Shown: positions 37,941-46,615 of the stretch, one piece after another
Layout: each line of letters opens with the position of its first letter
Position numbering within the stretch: position 1 is the stretch's first letter
NCBI RefSeq assembly: GCF_001908205.1
Contig: NZ_LGHL01000079.1
Location: forward strand, 1 to 47,810
Source of the DNA: Bradyrhizobium sp. NAS80.1
GTDB lineage: Bacteria; Pseudomonadota; Alphaproteobacteria; Rhizobiales; Xanthobacteraceae
Direction: 5' to 3'
DNA length: 47,810 nt
Notes under the pieces: generated by a model
Seen by the model: only the letters and a program-made list of their open reading frames with translations
Told to the model about the DNA's origin: nothing
The model's database searches: none
Translations under genes and position numbers: made by a program

Positions 37941-39116
37941 TTACGGCACATTGCATCGCGCGGCCATATTAGCGAATCTACTGCGTCGTGCTGGGCGAAC
38001 AAATCGTAAGGCGACGCCAGACTGTCGCTGCGGGGCGATGAATAGCGAAGCCGCCAGCACCTCGGGCAGGAAGTCGCCGGTTGGAGCGATCCGCCGACCG
38101 TCCACATCGAGGCGTCCTACGAGCGGACTGACCAGGAAACCGTTCTTCAGCCTCGAAAGTACGGCGTCGCCGGTAAAGACGAGCTCGTAGCCGGCGGCCA
38201 GCGCCCGATCGACAATGCCAGGTGTGTATGCCCCGTGGGGAACGGACAGCGCATCAACTGAACTCTGGCCATGGGCCATCACGATGTCGTTCAAAACAGC
38301 GCGCGGGTGGCTCAGCTCAGTGGCTACATCCGAAGAGGAGGTCAGGGCGGTGTGCGTCTTGCCGTGCGCTCCTATGGATACCCCGGAAGCAACGAGGTGT
38401 GCCAGATCATCTCTGGTAAGCATTTGTCTCGGCCACGTAATTCGATTCAAGTCGATGTCGAGTCCGGAAAATGCTGCCTGGACCTGCTCATCATGTAGCT
38501 CTGGCCCGCGTCGCACGATGTCCCAAATCAGCTTTGGATCGTCGGGATCGTGCTCTCCTCGGCCGAGAAGGAGCGCATGCAATTGGGCAAGCTCGCACGG
38601 ACGAACGCGTCCCGCCATGAACGCCCAAAGCAGATCTTCGGTCCAGAGCCGCTCTTGCCGACCAATGACGTCGGAACTCACGAAGACGGTCGCGAAGACC
38701 CCGTGCTTCCGCAGCAAGGGGAGGGCATAGTCGAGATTGTCCGCAAAGCCGTCGTCGAACGTGATGAGCAGGCACCGAGGTGGCAGAGGACGCGCCCCTG
38801 CGACCGAAGCCTTGACGTCATCAAGCGTGACGATCGTGTAATGGCTTCTGAAGAACGTCAGGCATTGGTCGAAGATATCGTCAGCGAGGGTCCACGGGGA
38901 TAGAGCTGTTTCCCAGCGGGGGTCGTTGTGCCGCAGCACACGATGAAAGGTTACGACAGTCAAAGCCTGACGGTTGCGGAGCCTGTGATATAGCGTTAGC
39001 GCACCACTCCGATAGAGCAGGTTGCGGGCGAGGGCGCGGAAGAAGCCAATTGCGGGCGATCGCCTCCAACCGGTACCCGGGGAGGTTGCACCTGCTGCTC
39101 TTGCAGTCGAATCCAA
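37941..39116 (-). CDS. NodB-type polysaccharide deacetylase (CE4)
   Basis: 391 residues. The metal-binding NodB motif is seen in CLLITFDDGFADNLDYALPL (catalytic Asp pair). The His-x-x-x-His motif is in VSIGAHGKTHTALTS. A PHGAYTPGIVDRALAAGYEL block completes the fold. The N-terminus carries a hydrophobic or amphipathic segment (FFRALARNLLYRSGALTLYH). It would remove N- or O-acetyl groups from an acetylated sugar of the polymer or its precursor. The open frame begins with a TTG (39116), with no earlier ATG and no good ribosome site, so the exact start is uncertain. Confidence 0.87.
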   Translation of the reverse strand: MDSTARAAGATSPGTGWRRSPAIGFFRALARNLLYRSGALTLYHRLRNRQALTVVTFHRVLRHNDPRWETALSPWTLADDIFDQCLTFFRSHYTIVTLDDVKASVAGARPLPPRCLLITFDDGFADNLDYALPLLRKHGVFATVFVSSDVIGRQERLWTEDLLWAFMAGRVRPCELAQLHALLLGRGEHDPDDPKLIWDIVRRGPELHDEQVQAAFSGLDIDLNRITWPRQMLTRDDLAHLVASGVSIGAHGKTHTALTSSSDVATELSHPRAVLNDIVMAHGQSSVDALSVPHGAYTPGIVDRALAAGYELVFTGDAVLSRLKNGFLVSPLVGRLDVDGRRIAPTGDFLPEVLAASLFIAPQRQSGVALRFVRPARRSRFANMAARCNVP

Positions 39117-39376
39117 ATGAGTGATCCCAGGTCGGGCTGTCCGCCGATCAAGTCCGCCATAGTCGGCGAGGGGCGCAGTGGGTCAATGACCGATCCGGAC
39201 TAGTCCGGAATCCCGGCCGCTAGGGGCGTGCATCCGCTGTGCACTAGCGAACCGAATGCTAGTGTTCGATGCGATGTGAATACTAGCGCGTGGCAACCTC
39301 GCAACAACCGCTGGGACTGATGACTCGCGCGACACGGATGCGGGAGCGTCCGTGCCAAGCGACCTCGGGATATCTC
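39117..39376. promoter_or_regulatory. divergent promoter region with CTAG-rich repeats
   Basis: 260 bp between the deacetylase (-) and a methyltransferase (+). It holds the 16-bp palindrome at 39194-39209, then CTAG tetramers at 39200, 39220, 39244, 39259 and 39283, including the inverted repeat CACTAG/CTAGTG (39242-39264). CTAG is normally scarce in such genomes, so several regulators or several sites of one regulator probably meet here. Part of it may be coding if the methyltransferase starts at 39290. Confidence 0.5.
39194..39209. promoter_or_regulatory. perfect 16-bp palindrome TCCGGACTAGTCCGGA
   Basis: Read on either strand it is identical, as expected for a dimeric helix-turn-helix regulator. 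It lies 78 bp upstream of the deacetylase start. Half or more of it recurs at 30883 and 36689. Confidence 0.55.
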
Positions 39377-40066
39377 ATGAAGATGTTTCACCCGCCTCAG
39401 GCGATCCTGCAGATGGTGCCGACGCGGCTGCGCGAAGGCGTTCGCGATCTGGTGGACACGGCCTTTGCGAACGAGCGATCGGGCCGCCTCAGGATCCGTG
39501 CGTCCAGGGAGATTCTCGATCATGAATATGCATGTGGCCGCTGGGATTATCTCAGCCGTCCTGAGGAAATGACGCGCTACGCTGTGATCGTCGGGTATTG
39601 CAGGTGCGGCGGCAACGTTTCCAGCGTCCTCGATCTCGGCTGCGGATCCGGTGTCCTGCGTCGTTGGCTGCATCCACTGCCGATCGATTATGTTGGCGTT
39701 GATCTGTCTGATCGTGCGATCGAGACTGCGAGGCAGGAGTGGACAGACGCTTCCACGAGATTTGTGGCGACGGACCTCGCAACCTATGTGCCGGATCGGA
39801 AATTCGACCTGATCGTCTTCAACGAGGTCCTCTATTACTTCGAGCAGCCGGATCAGATATTGATGCACTTTTCGACTTTCCTTGAACAGAACGGAAGGTT
39901 TGTCATTTCCCTGTGGGAGTCAGCGGAGTCCCGGCGTGCCTGGCAACGCTCGCGCGATAGCGTGCAGGTCCTCGATGAGGTGAAACTTCAGCATGGTTCG
40001 GGAGTTTCCTGGCAGGTTCGGCTATCTCGACCAGCCATCCGGCAGCATGAGTACTTGCTTGATTGA
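39377..40066 (+). CDS. SAM-dependent methyltransferase
   Basis: 229 residues from the ATG at 39377 (MKMFHPPQAILQMV). A GGGA lies 7-8 bp upstream. Starts at 39320 or GTG 39290 would add up to 29 residues without any recognisable feature. The class I SAM-binding motif is SVLDLGCGSGVLRRWLHPLP, followed by DYVGVDLSDRAIETARQEWT (acidic end of strand 2), RFVATDLATYV and KFDLIVFNEVLYYFEQPDQI. It probably methylates a sugar or a lipid-linked intermediate. It is followed after 9 bp by a GT4 gene, so both form one unit. Confidence 0.85.
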   Translation: MKMFHPPQAILQMVPTRLREGVRDLVDTAFANERSGRLRIRASREILDHEYACGRWDYLSRPEEMTRYAVIVGYCRCGGNVSSVLDLGCGSGVLRRWLHPLPIDYVGVDLSDRAIETARQEWTDASTRFVATDLATYVPDRKFDLIVFNEVLYYFEQPDQILMHFSTFLEQNGRFVISLWESAESRRAWQRSRDSVQVLDEVKLQHGSGVSWQVRLSRPAIRQHEYLLD

Positions 40067-40075
40067 GGGGGACAT

Positions 40076-41380
40076 ATGCATCAAGGACGATTGCAGGAGC
40101 CGCTCGCTGCAGCCGCAAAGAGGGCGAGCGTCCTCTACTTGGTCAATCAATATCCCGCCGTCACACACACGTTCATCAAACGAGAAATCCTTGCGCTGGA
40201 GCGTTTGGATGTTCAAATCATCCGTGTCGCAGCCAAGTCCGGTAAGGCGTTGGTCGATCCGGGCGATATCGAAGAGGAACGACGCACATTCTACCTGCTG
40301 CGTCGTCCGCTCGGTCTGATCCAAGCTGCGGGGTTAATGCTCATCCTGCGTCCCCGCAGCCTCATCAGGTCTCTGGTCATGAGCCTGCGAATGATGCGCC
40401 GGAGCGATCGTGGTCCAATCTTGCATGTTCTGTACCTGCTCGAGGCATGCCGCGTTGCCTCGCTCGTGCGCGCGACGGGCGCGGCGCACATTCATGCCCA
40501 CTTTGGGACGAACCCTGCCGAAGTAGCCATGCTTGCCGCGGAGCTTTCTGGGGCGACGTACAGTTTTACGGTTCATGGCTACGATGAATATGACAAGCCC
40601 GAGTTCCTTGGGCTCCGGGTTAAGATTCGCCGGGCCGCGTTTGTTGCTGCAGTGAGCCACTACGGGCGTTCTCAGCTGTACCGCTGGTGCGACGGTGCCG
40701 ATCGCGGCAAGATCAAGCTGATACGCTGCGGCATAGAACAACAGTTTCACCACGCAGCGGGGAACGACGAAACTCCCTGCGAAGCAGCACGGTTCGTTTG
40801 CGTTGGACGACTGTGCCGCGAGAAGGGGCAGGACATCCTGATCAAGGCTGCAGCGCTCATGGCGGCTGCGGGGCACAAATTCGAAATAATCTTGGTCGGA
40901 GATGGCGAGATGCGAGCAGAGCTTGAGGGCCTGATCGCGACGTTCCGGCTTTCCGAGATCGTGCGCCTGCGCGGCTGGATGAGCAGCGAGGACGTTCGCC
41001 GGGAGATGATCTATGCGCGAGCACTGGTTGTTGCGAGCTTGGCGGAGAACCTCCCGGTCGTCATTATGGAGGCGATGACACTGCGGCGTACGGTGGTAGC
41101 CACCCAAATCGCCGGCATTCCCGAGTTGGTCGTCCCAGACCAAACCGGTTGGTTGGTCCCTGCCGGTTCGATCGAGGCCCTGGCAACTGCCATGACAGAG
41201 TGTCTCCTGGCGTCGCGCGAAAAGCTGTCGGCAATGGGACGGCGTGGCCGCGAACGGGTACTTGCGCTGCACAATATCGAGAGCGAAGCCGCGGCGCTGG
41301 CCGATCTTTTTGCCACGAAGGCATGCCCAAAGCAGACCGCGCTTCAAAGCTCGCCGCCTCTGTCAACTGCAGTCCAATAG
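40076..41380 (+). CDS. family 4 glycosyltransferase
   Basis: 434 residues with a strong GAGGGGG site just before the ATG. The GT-B fold is seen in VLYLVNQYPAVTHTFIKREI at the N-terminus, HIHAHFGTNPAEVAMLAAEL with YSFTVHGYDEYDKPEFLGLR in the middle, and the nucleotide-binding half: RFVCVGRLCREKGQDILIKA, EIILVGDGEMRAELEGLI, LRGWMSSEDVRREMIYAR and the E-x7-E block (ASLAENLPVVIMEAMTLRRT). It resembles colanic-acid/EpsF-type transferases that retain the anomeric configuration. It ends 26 bp before the convergent Tat protein gene. Confidence 0.9.
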   Translation: MHQGRLQEPLAAAAKRASVLYLVNQYPAVTHTFIKREILALERLDVQIIRVAAKSGKALVDPGDIEEERRTFYLLRRPLGLIQAAGLMLILRPRSLIRSLVMSLRMMRRSDRGPILHVLYLLEACRVASLVRATGAAHIHAHFGTNPAEVAMLAAELSGATYSFTVHGYDEYDKPEFLGLRVKIRRAAFVAAVSHYGRSQLYRWCDGADRGKIKLIRCGIEQQFHHAAGNDETPCEAARFVCVGRLCREKGQDILIKAAALMAAAGHKFEIILVGDGEMRAELEGLIATFRLSEIVRLRGWMSSEDVRREMIYARALVVASLAENLPVVIMEAMTLRRTVVATQIAGIPELVVPDQTGWLVPAGSIEALATAMTECLLASREKLSAMGRRGRERVLALHNIESEAAALADLFATKACPKQTALQSSPPLSTAVQ

Positions 41381-41406
41381 ATTACCCCGTAAATCTCCAG
41401 AAGCAG

Positions 41407-42852
41407 CTATGCAGCCTGCAGTTCGAGTCGAATGCCGGATGGAGGTCCCGGGGGCGCGCGGACAAAGACCTTGGTCATTGACGCGCGCGCCGGCCAGGTG
41501 AGGTCAGCTGTTTCCCCTACCTTCAAGTCCCACACTGAAGCCAGAACGGTTGTGCCGTCGCGCGCCCGGACGTCAAGCCCACCTGTTGCTTGATTGAACC
41601 CCACAGCCTTCACGCGATAGCGTTGGCCAGGCTTGGGGTTGATGTACCAGCAACCCTGTGTCCATTGAAACCAGGGATCGTGACTCGCGTCGTCTCTTAG
41701 ATGAAGTGTCTGGTTGTATGCGATAGGGCTCCGGGTCTCAGGAAACAAGAACAAGTTGGAGATCGTTTCGAAGCCGCTCTCCGACTCTTCCGGGCCTTCT
41801 TGTTTTGCCCAAGGCCCGCGCATGGAAAGAAGGTTCATTCGTTCCCACGGAAGCGGAGTAAAGGCTACGCCTTCCGAGTCCAACCAACTCGACGTGGATA
41901 TCACCGGCCTGAGATGATCGCGAATTCGGTCGAGATCCGCTGCCCAGGATGACCGCCAAAGGTTGTTTCGATCGACAGCCTGAGACCATTGGCCGCCGAT
42001 CTCGCCCGCAAACGAAAAGGTCCGGAAGGCGGTATCGGTCAGCCGCGCGCCGTAAACCTTCAATGTCCTGGCGATAACTTGGGCATTTGGCAAACTCAGC
42101 GCCTCGGAATCAAAGTCGGGAGGCAGCATGAAGAGCGTGCCCATCGGAAAGGAGCCTGAATATTCGCTTGCGCCCGTCGTGTCTTGCAAAGTTGCGGGAT
42201 AGAGAGGCCCCGACTTCAAGGCGTTCGTGTGGGCTGCAACGGCTAGCGCGTGAGGCACGATAGCACTGCCAATCTCGTGCGCTCGTAAAATGCCGCTGGT
42301 GGAAGGAGTTCCAGACGCACGTGGTCCGTCCGGACGAGCCGGCGATCCCCATCCGGTACCGCTCACAGACGACGCGGTGTATTTGCCGGCCTTCCAAACT
42401 CTCTCAGTAGGGTCGAAACTCAGTTGGAAGAAAGAATGGATGAAACCGGTACTCTCGTCCAGGATTTCGCAATGGCCGTCCAGGCCGGTTGCTGGCACGA
42501 CGTTGTCCGGGAAATGTGGAACGATGACTGGCCTGTTCCGCAGCTCGTCGGCCACCCAGATTCCTTCGGCCGCATCTTTTCCCTGAACCGTCATGGGGCC
42601 GTCCGAGGCGGTGGCGCGAAACAGTTTCGCAGCGTACTTGTCCTGCTCCAGCCACGCCACGTTGTCTTTTCGCGGGATCGTCGCCCTGCCAAGCACAGGA
42701 TCAACGGGGCGTGCATTCCAGAGCGACTGTGAATTGAAGAGGCGCTCGAAGGTGCCGGTGGAACCAGTTGTGCTTGCCAGCAACCGAGGCTGCATGGTCA
42801 GCAAGCCTGTCAAGGTCACCAGAAACTCACGACGCGAGGTGGTCAATTTCAT
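41407..42852 (-). CDS. Tat-exported protein of unknown function in the exopolysaccharide cluster
   Basis: 481 residues. The N-terminus MKLTTSRREFLVTLTGLLTM has the twin-arginine motif S-R-R-x-F-L followed by a hydrophobic stretch, so it leaves the cytoplasm folded. The mature part is rich in Trp, Asp and aromatic residues with a beta-sandwich look. Notable stretches are GHCEILDESTGFIHSFFQLS, a Gly/Ser block (SSVSGTGWGSPARPDGPRAS) and GILRAHEIGSAIVPHALA. No catalytic family is recognised; a polysaccharide-modifying or -binding role is suggested by the neighbours only. The start is an ATG with the Tat motif at the normal distance. Confidence 0.8.
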   Translation of the reverse strand: MKLTTSRREFLVTLTGLLTMQPRLLASTTGSTGTFERLFNSQSLWNARPVDPVLGRATIPRKDNVAWLEQDKYAAKLFRATASDGPMTVQGKDAAEGIWVADELRNRPVIVPHFPDNVVPATGLDGHCEILDESTGFIHSFFQLSFDPTERVWKAGKYTASSVSGTGWGSPARPDGPRASGTPSTSGILRAHEIGSAIVPHALAVAAHTNALKSGPLYPATLQDTTGASEYSGSFPMGTLFMLPPDFDSEALSLPNAQVIARTLKVYGARLTDTAFRTFSFAGEIGGQWSQAVDRNNLWRSSWAADLDRIRDHLRPVISTSSWLDSEGVAFTPLPWERMNLLSMRGPWAKQEGPEESESGFETISNLFLFPETRSPIAYNQTLHLRDDASHDPWFQWTQGCWYINPKPGQRYRVKAVGFNQATGGLDVRARDGTTVLASVWDLKVGETADLTWPARASMTKVFVRAPPGPPSGIRLELQAA

Positions 42853-42872
42853 GGGCCCACCGCTGCACTGTT

Positions 42873-43643
42873 TCAGCTTGCGCTTCTCTTTAGATATCGT
42901 TTCAGTCGGCGAGCAGGCACAACCAGGAGGTTCGCGACAGGCATTCGGTCAAAGACCGATGGCTGGGCTATATCCGTTCGGGATGGACGCTGGTAACCCA
43001 ATTTCGGCCACGCGACAAAGTAGCGGAGCTCCGGAAATCTCTTTCCGAAGTTGGTATACGCGGCGTCGATGCCGCGCGATCCTCCGACAGGATCAATTGC
43101 AAGACGCGCGATTTCCTCGTGAAGGAAGGGCACCATCAGTTCGATCGCCTTGCGATGAAAAGCTACGAAATGCGCACCGCGTATCCAGCATCCGGGACAA
43201 ATCCGTTGGATTGGTCCTGCTTGGCATTCGTCACGTTCAAGGTCTTCATGGCCGCCGAAGAACATATCCCAGTCCTGCTCGCCCAGCGCATCTAGAGCAC
43301 GCACGAGGGCAACTTCAATGCTTCCTACGAAGTCGCAATCGTCCTCAAGTATTAGTACATTTTCGAATCGCTTCTGCAGCGCCTCTTCGAGTACGGCCAA
43401 ATGACTATGAAAGCAGCCTCTCGCGCCGACCGTCGGAAAGGGGTGCGGGTTATCGAAGGTCGAAGCATTGTGGAACTTTATCCTGCGGCCATCGATGGTC
43501 AGGCCGAGCCGAGCGAATTCAGAGGTCGTGTCGCGGCGACGATCTTCCCGAGCCGCCAGATTGACTATTCTTGTTGCGTCAAACGTATTCAGCAGTGAAC
43601 GACCCGCTGTGGTCGGCTCAAATTCCATCGCGGGCATCTCCAT
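42873..43643 (-). CDS. family 25 glycosyltransferase
   Basis: 256 residues from the ATG at 43643; a TTG at 43649 gives two more. Typical GT25 (LgtB-like) features are the early DATRIVNLAAREDRRRDTTS, GARGCFHSHLAVLEEALQKR and the acidic ENVLILEDDCDF that binds the metal. WDMFFGGHEDL and GAHFVAFHRKAIELMVPFLH follow. The family adds galactose-type residues to lipopolysaccharide or capsule sugars. Its start lies 3 bp after the stop of the Wzy-like gene upstream, so they are co-transcribed. Confidence 0.85.
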   Translation of the reverse strand: MEMPAMEFEPTTAGRSLLNTFDATRIVNLAAREDRRRDTTSEFARLGLTIDGRRIKFHNASTFDNPHPFPTVGARGCFHSHLAVLEEALQKRFENVLILEDDCDFVGSIEVALVRALDALGEQDWDMFFGGHEDLERDECQAGPIQRICPGCWIRGAHFVAFHRKAIELMVPFLHEEIARLAIDPVGGSRGIDAAYTNFGKRFPELRYFVAWPKLGYQRPSRTDIAQPSVFDRMPVANLLVVPARRLKRYLKRSAS

Positions 43644-43645
43644 TG

Positions 43646-44980
43646 TCAAACCCCTGGCGGAGACGCTAACCGATTTGGTCTCGACACGACGCGCGGTTGC
43701 GAGAGGGAGCGCGAGGCAGAAACGAGCTCACCCGAAGCGCATGCGGTGCCAACCGTGAACCAGAAGAACCATTGGAATTGCAAATAGCCGAAGAGATTGT
43801 CGTAGTAGAGGACGATCATGTATCCGACGCACAGCATCAACATGACGAAAGACCCGGCGAAGTCCTTATTGAACGCGGTGATCAGTCTGAGGACGATTGC
43901 CCCCATCAAGAACGCGAACGCGATGAGGCCCGCCAGCCCCATTTCGAAGTAGATCTGTAGAAAGCCGTTGTGGAGACCGAGCCCCTCTTGCACATCGGGG
44001 CTTCCGGCCTCCGCATCCAGAAGCGAAAAAAAGAGTGGCACGTAAGACTGGAACGAGTTTAGCCCATACCCGAGCAGACCCGGCGGATTGTCTCGCAGCC
44101 ATTCGAGTGTGTCTCGCCATAGCAATTCGCGCCATGCCAGGGAGTTGAGCTGCTCGATGCCAACAGCAACTGTTCCAGACTCGAGATCCGATAGCCGTTC
44201 ACTGGTGCCGGGAATGACAACGGCGAGGGCGGGCAGAATCAGCATGGGAAGCAGCCAGCGCCAGTCGATTACGATCGCGTATGCGACCAGGACGATGAGC
44301 ATTGCGAACCAGGCGCTTCGTGTCTTGGTGAGCAGCAGCAGGAAGAGAAGATAGCCTGCATAGGCAAACATCGCTCGTCGCGTGGAGGCGGTAAGCGCGA
44401 TCCGCCTGGTCGAGTTCAAGAAGAGTATTAGAACTACCAAGCTGAGAAGGTAGAACGCGTAGATGTTAGGATGTGTAAATGTGCTTTGCAGTCTGTGGTC
44501 TCCCACCAGGGTGGCGGGGTCCATTGCAATTTCCAGCAGCGCGAAGGTTGACGGTACGACAGATGAGGCGATCGCCACGGTGAAACAGAGTGACATTGTC
44601 CCGCGGCTCTTTATCACAACGTGAGGGATCATAAACATGGCCGCATAGGTGATCAGCGCCAACAGGAGGCGAAGTCCACCCTCGGGATCCGGAGTGCGAA
44701 GGAGTGAGCAAGCAGCGGCCAGAAGAAAGGCGAACCAAGCGACGAAGGTGGCGGAGAAGGCAAGTGCCGGAACATAGAATATCGCGACGAGCGCCATTCC
44801 GATGACAATCGCGTTAAATGCGGCGCCCGGGCCGAGGTGGCCACCAGACGCATCCCTCACCCATTCGAACAGGCGATCGCACGATGGGCGTATCAGCATG
44901 ATCGCTAGTGTCATATGCCGCACGCCCGTAACAAGGGCGATGAGCAGAAGAAGGCCTGTGAGGGCGGCGGTCAGAACCAT
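43646..44980 (-). CDS. O-antigen ligase/Wzy-like polysaccharide polymerase
   Basis: 444 residues from the ATG at 44980 with a GAAAGG site 8 bp upstream; a TTG at 45025 would add 15. About eleven hydrophobic segments are seen, plus a large periplasmic loop (about 290-350) containing ELLWRDTLEWLRDNPPGLLG, YGLNSFQSY and GLGLHNGFLQIYFEMGLAG. The H-N-x-x-L block and Arg-rich TKTRSAWFAMLIV helix are typical of the Wzy_C/O-antigen ligase family. It would join repeat units at the periplasmic face after the flippase has moved them. It heads the unit that continues with the GT25. Confidence 0.87.
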   Translation of the reverse strand: MVLTAALTGLLLLIALVTGVRHMTLAIMLIRPSCDRLFEWVRDASGGHLGPGAAFNAIVIGMALVAIFYVPALAFSATFVAWFAFLLAAACSLLRTPDPEGGLRLLLALITYAAMFMIPHVVIKSRGTMSLCFTVAIASSVVPSTFALLEIAMDPATLVGDHRLQSTFTHPNIYAFYLLSLVVLILFLNSTRRIALTASTRRAMFAYAGYLLFLLLLTKTRSAWFAMLIVLVAYAIVIDWRWLLPMLILPALAVVIPGTSERLSDLESGTVAVGIEQLNSLAWRELLWRDTLEWLRDNPPGLLGYGLNSFQSYVPLFFSLLDAEAGSPDVQEGLGLHNGFLQIYFEMGLAGLIAFAFLMGAIVLRLITAFNKDFAGSFVMLMLCVGYMIVLYYDNLFGYLQFQWFFWFTVGTACASGELVSASRSLSQPRVVSRPNRLASPPGV

Positions 44981-45408
44981 GATCAAGCCTTTCCGAAGAT
45001 CGCGCAGGATTGGCGATCGGGCCAAGGCGGGGCGCGTACGTCTGAAATAAGGGAAGCGGCGACGCCGGCGCTGATGAGCTCCTTTGCGTGAACGTTGGAA
45101 GTCGCCGAATCCAGCAAACGTTCACTGAGCGGAAATGCCTCGATCGGATGGCGACTCAGTTGATTGTCGCCTCGCAATTTGGCTGGCTTCGGTGCCCACG
45201 AGCAAACACCCGAATGTATCGGCGCGGGAGCATCGGACTTAGCACCAATGAATTGTCGTCCGGTTCATGCGCTATGTGTACGATGCGATTATCGTGCTCC
45301 TGCAGCCCGGCCGCAAAGCGTGCGCCGTCAAGGGCTAAGTGCCCTGGGAACGGGCAGGATAACTCCTCGGGAGCACGTTGGGTCGTCGGCCCTTGAGGTA
45401 ATGCCAAG
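44981..45408. promoter_or_regulatory. divergent intergenic region between polymerase and initiating transferase genes
   Basis: 428 bp with promoters for both sides. It contains a perfect 9-bp inverted repeat GTGAACGTT/AACGTTCAC (45088-45096 and 45117-45125) with 20 bp between the arms. I see no gene and no clear promoter hexamers. Confidence 0.5.
45088..45125. promoter_or_regulatory. inverted repeat GTGAACGTT-N20-AACGTTCAC
   Basis: Both arms match exactly over 9 bp, and each contains the 6-bp palindrome AACGTT. Centre-to-centre spacing of the two AACGTT sites is 25 bp, near two or three turns of helix. Probably an operator for the divergent polymerase and ExoY-type genes. Confidence 0.45.
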
Positions 45409-46236
45409 ATGCGGTTGCTTGATCCGAATGGGCGGTCCGCTGCTGCCCGTCCACAAAACTTCACCGTTTTTGGCCCGGCGCCGGCGGGTTCTGTTCGACC
45501 GGCTCTGGTTGGGAGGCGCCGGTCCGAGGGAGCAGGCGAAGTGCCGGACATACGGCTCGGATACGGAACGGACAATGACCGCCTTGATAGAGGCGGGCGA
45601 GCCGACATCGCAGGGCGCGTCGCACGACAAGCTCCACGGCGCGACCCAAATTGTGCGAGCAAGAGAGTTTTGGACGTTGTGTTGGCCTTGACCGGAATCG
45701 TCTTTCTATTCCCGCTGTTCCTTGCTGTAGCGATAGCCGTGAGGCTCGAAACGCCGGGGCCGGTTCTGTTTCGCCAATCTCGGGGCGGTCGGAATGGCAA
45801 GTGCTTTCGAATTCTGAAGTTCCGGACGATGACCTGCATGGAGGATGGTGTCGAGGTTTGTCAGGCGCGATCGGGGGACCCGCGCATTACGCGAGTTGGA
45901 AGCGTTCTCCGGAGAACGAGCTTCGACGAGCTTCCGCAGCTCTTCAATGTAATTTGTGGCCACATGTCCCTTGTTGGACCACGGCCGCATGCACTCGTTC
46001 ACGATGCGATGTATTCAGAGCTGATCACTGCCTATTCTAGTCGTCAGGTCGTGAGGCCTGGAATCACAGGCTGGGCCCAAGTGAATGGATTCAGGGGCGA
46101 GACACGCGAGATCGCTGCCATGGAGGGGCGAGTTCAGCACGACCTGGAATACATACGCCAGTGGTCCCTCTGGCTCGACATCGTCATCATCGCGAGAACT
46201 GTCGTCGAAATCCTGCGATCCAGGAATGCTTGTTGA
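45409..46236 (+). CDS. ExoY-type initiating sugar-phosphate transferase
   Basis: 275 residues. After a variable, Arg/Gly-rich N-terminus of about 85 residues comes one transmembrane helix (about 86-110, VLDVVLALTGIVFLFPLFLA). It is followed by the bacterial sugar transferase domain: PGPVLFRQSRGGRNGKCFRI, LKFRTMTCME, RITRVGSVLRRTSFDELPQL with the catalytic Asp-Glu pair, MSLVGPRPHALVHD and RPGITGWAQVNGFRG. The family transfers a sugar-1-phosphate to undecaprenyl phosphate, the first step of repeat-unit assembly. A GAGG site lies about 11 bp before the ATG; another ATG occurs at 45401 out of frame. The long N-terminus is the least certain part. Confidence 0.87.
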   Translation: MRLLDPNGRSAAARPQNFTVFGPAPAGSVRPALVGRRRSEGAGEVPDIRLGYGTDNDRLDRGGRADIAGRVARQAPRRDPNCASKRVLDVVLALTGIVFLFPLFLAVAIAVRLETPGPVLFRQSRGGRNGKCFRILKFRTMTCMEDGVEVCQARSGDPRITRVGSVLRRTSFDELPQLFNVICGHMSLVGPRPHALVHDAMYSELITAYSSRQVVRPGITGWAQVNGFRGETREIAAMEGRVQHDLEYIRQWSLWLDIVIIARTVVEILRSRNAC

Positions 46237-46615
46237 GCTTATCAGTTCACTTAGGTTGCACCGCTCGATACCTGGCGGAGCCGTTTTGGCTTCCTCCCCG
46301 CAATCTTTTCGCCTGTTCCGTAAGACGATCTTCAAGGGACTCGTGCATACGGGGCCTAACCGCTGGGTTGGCACTAATGAACCCAATACGCCGAGAGCCG
46401 AACTTAAGTTCATCCGTTCGTCGAATTAGACCTCTTGGCGGAGAGACGGCCCCGGCTGGCAGGGGGCTTTGGGGATATCGCCGGGGCCGCTCCGCCGGCT
46501 CAACGGCAAGCCGGCAGGATTTAACCTTTGACGAAATTCCCTGTTCCCATTTGATGAGGACCGTTGCATATCTTTCCCGATTTGAGCTTGCGGTTTTCTC
46601 GATGAGGCCGTTGCC
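46237..46615. other. intergenic region after the initiating transferase
   Basis: 379 bp with no convincing gene. A hairpin GCCGGCT/AGCCGGC (46494-46500 and 46509-46515) lies about 260 bp past the stop. No T-run follows, so it is a weak terminator candidate at best. A TTGACG at about 46528 followed by 17 bp and TTGATG could be a weak promoter for the small gene downstream. The region lacks other signals I can support. Confidence 0.35.
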
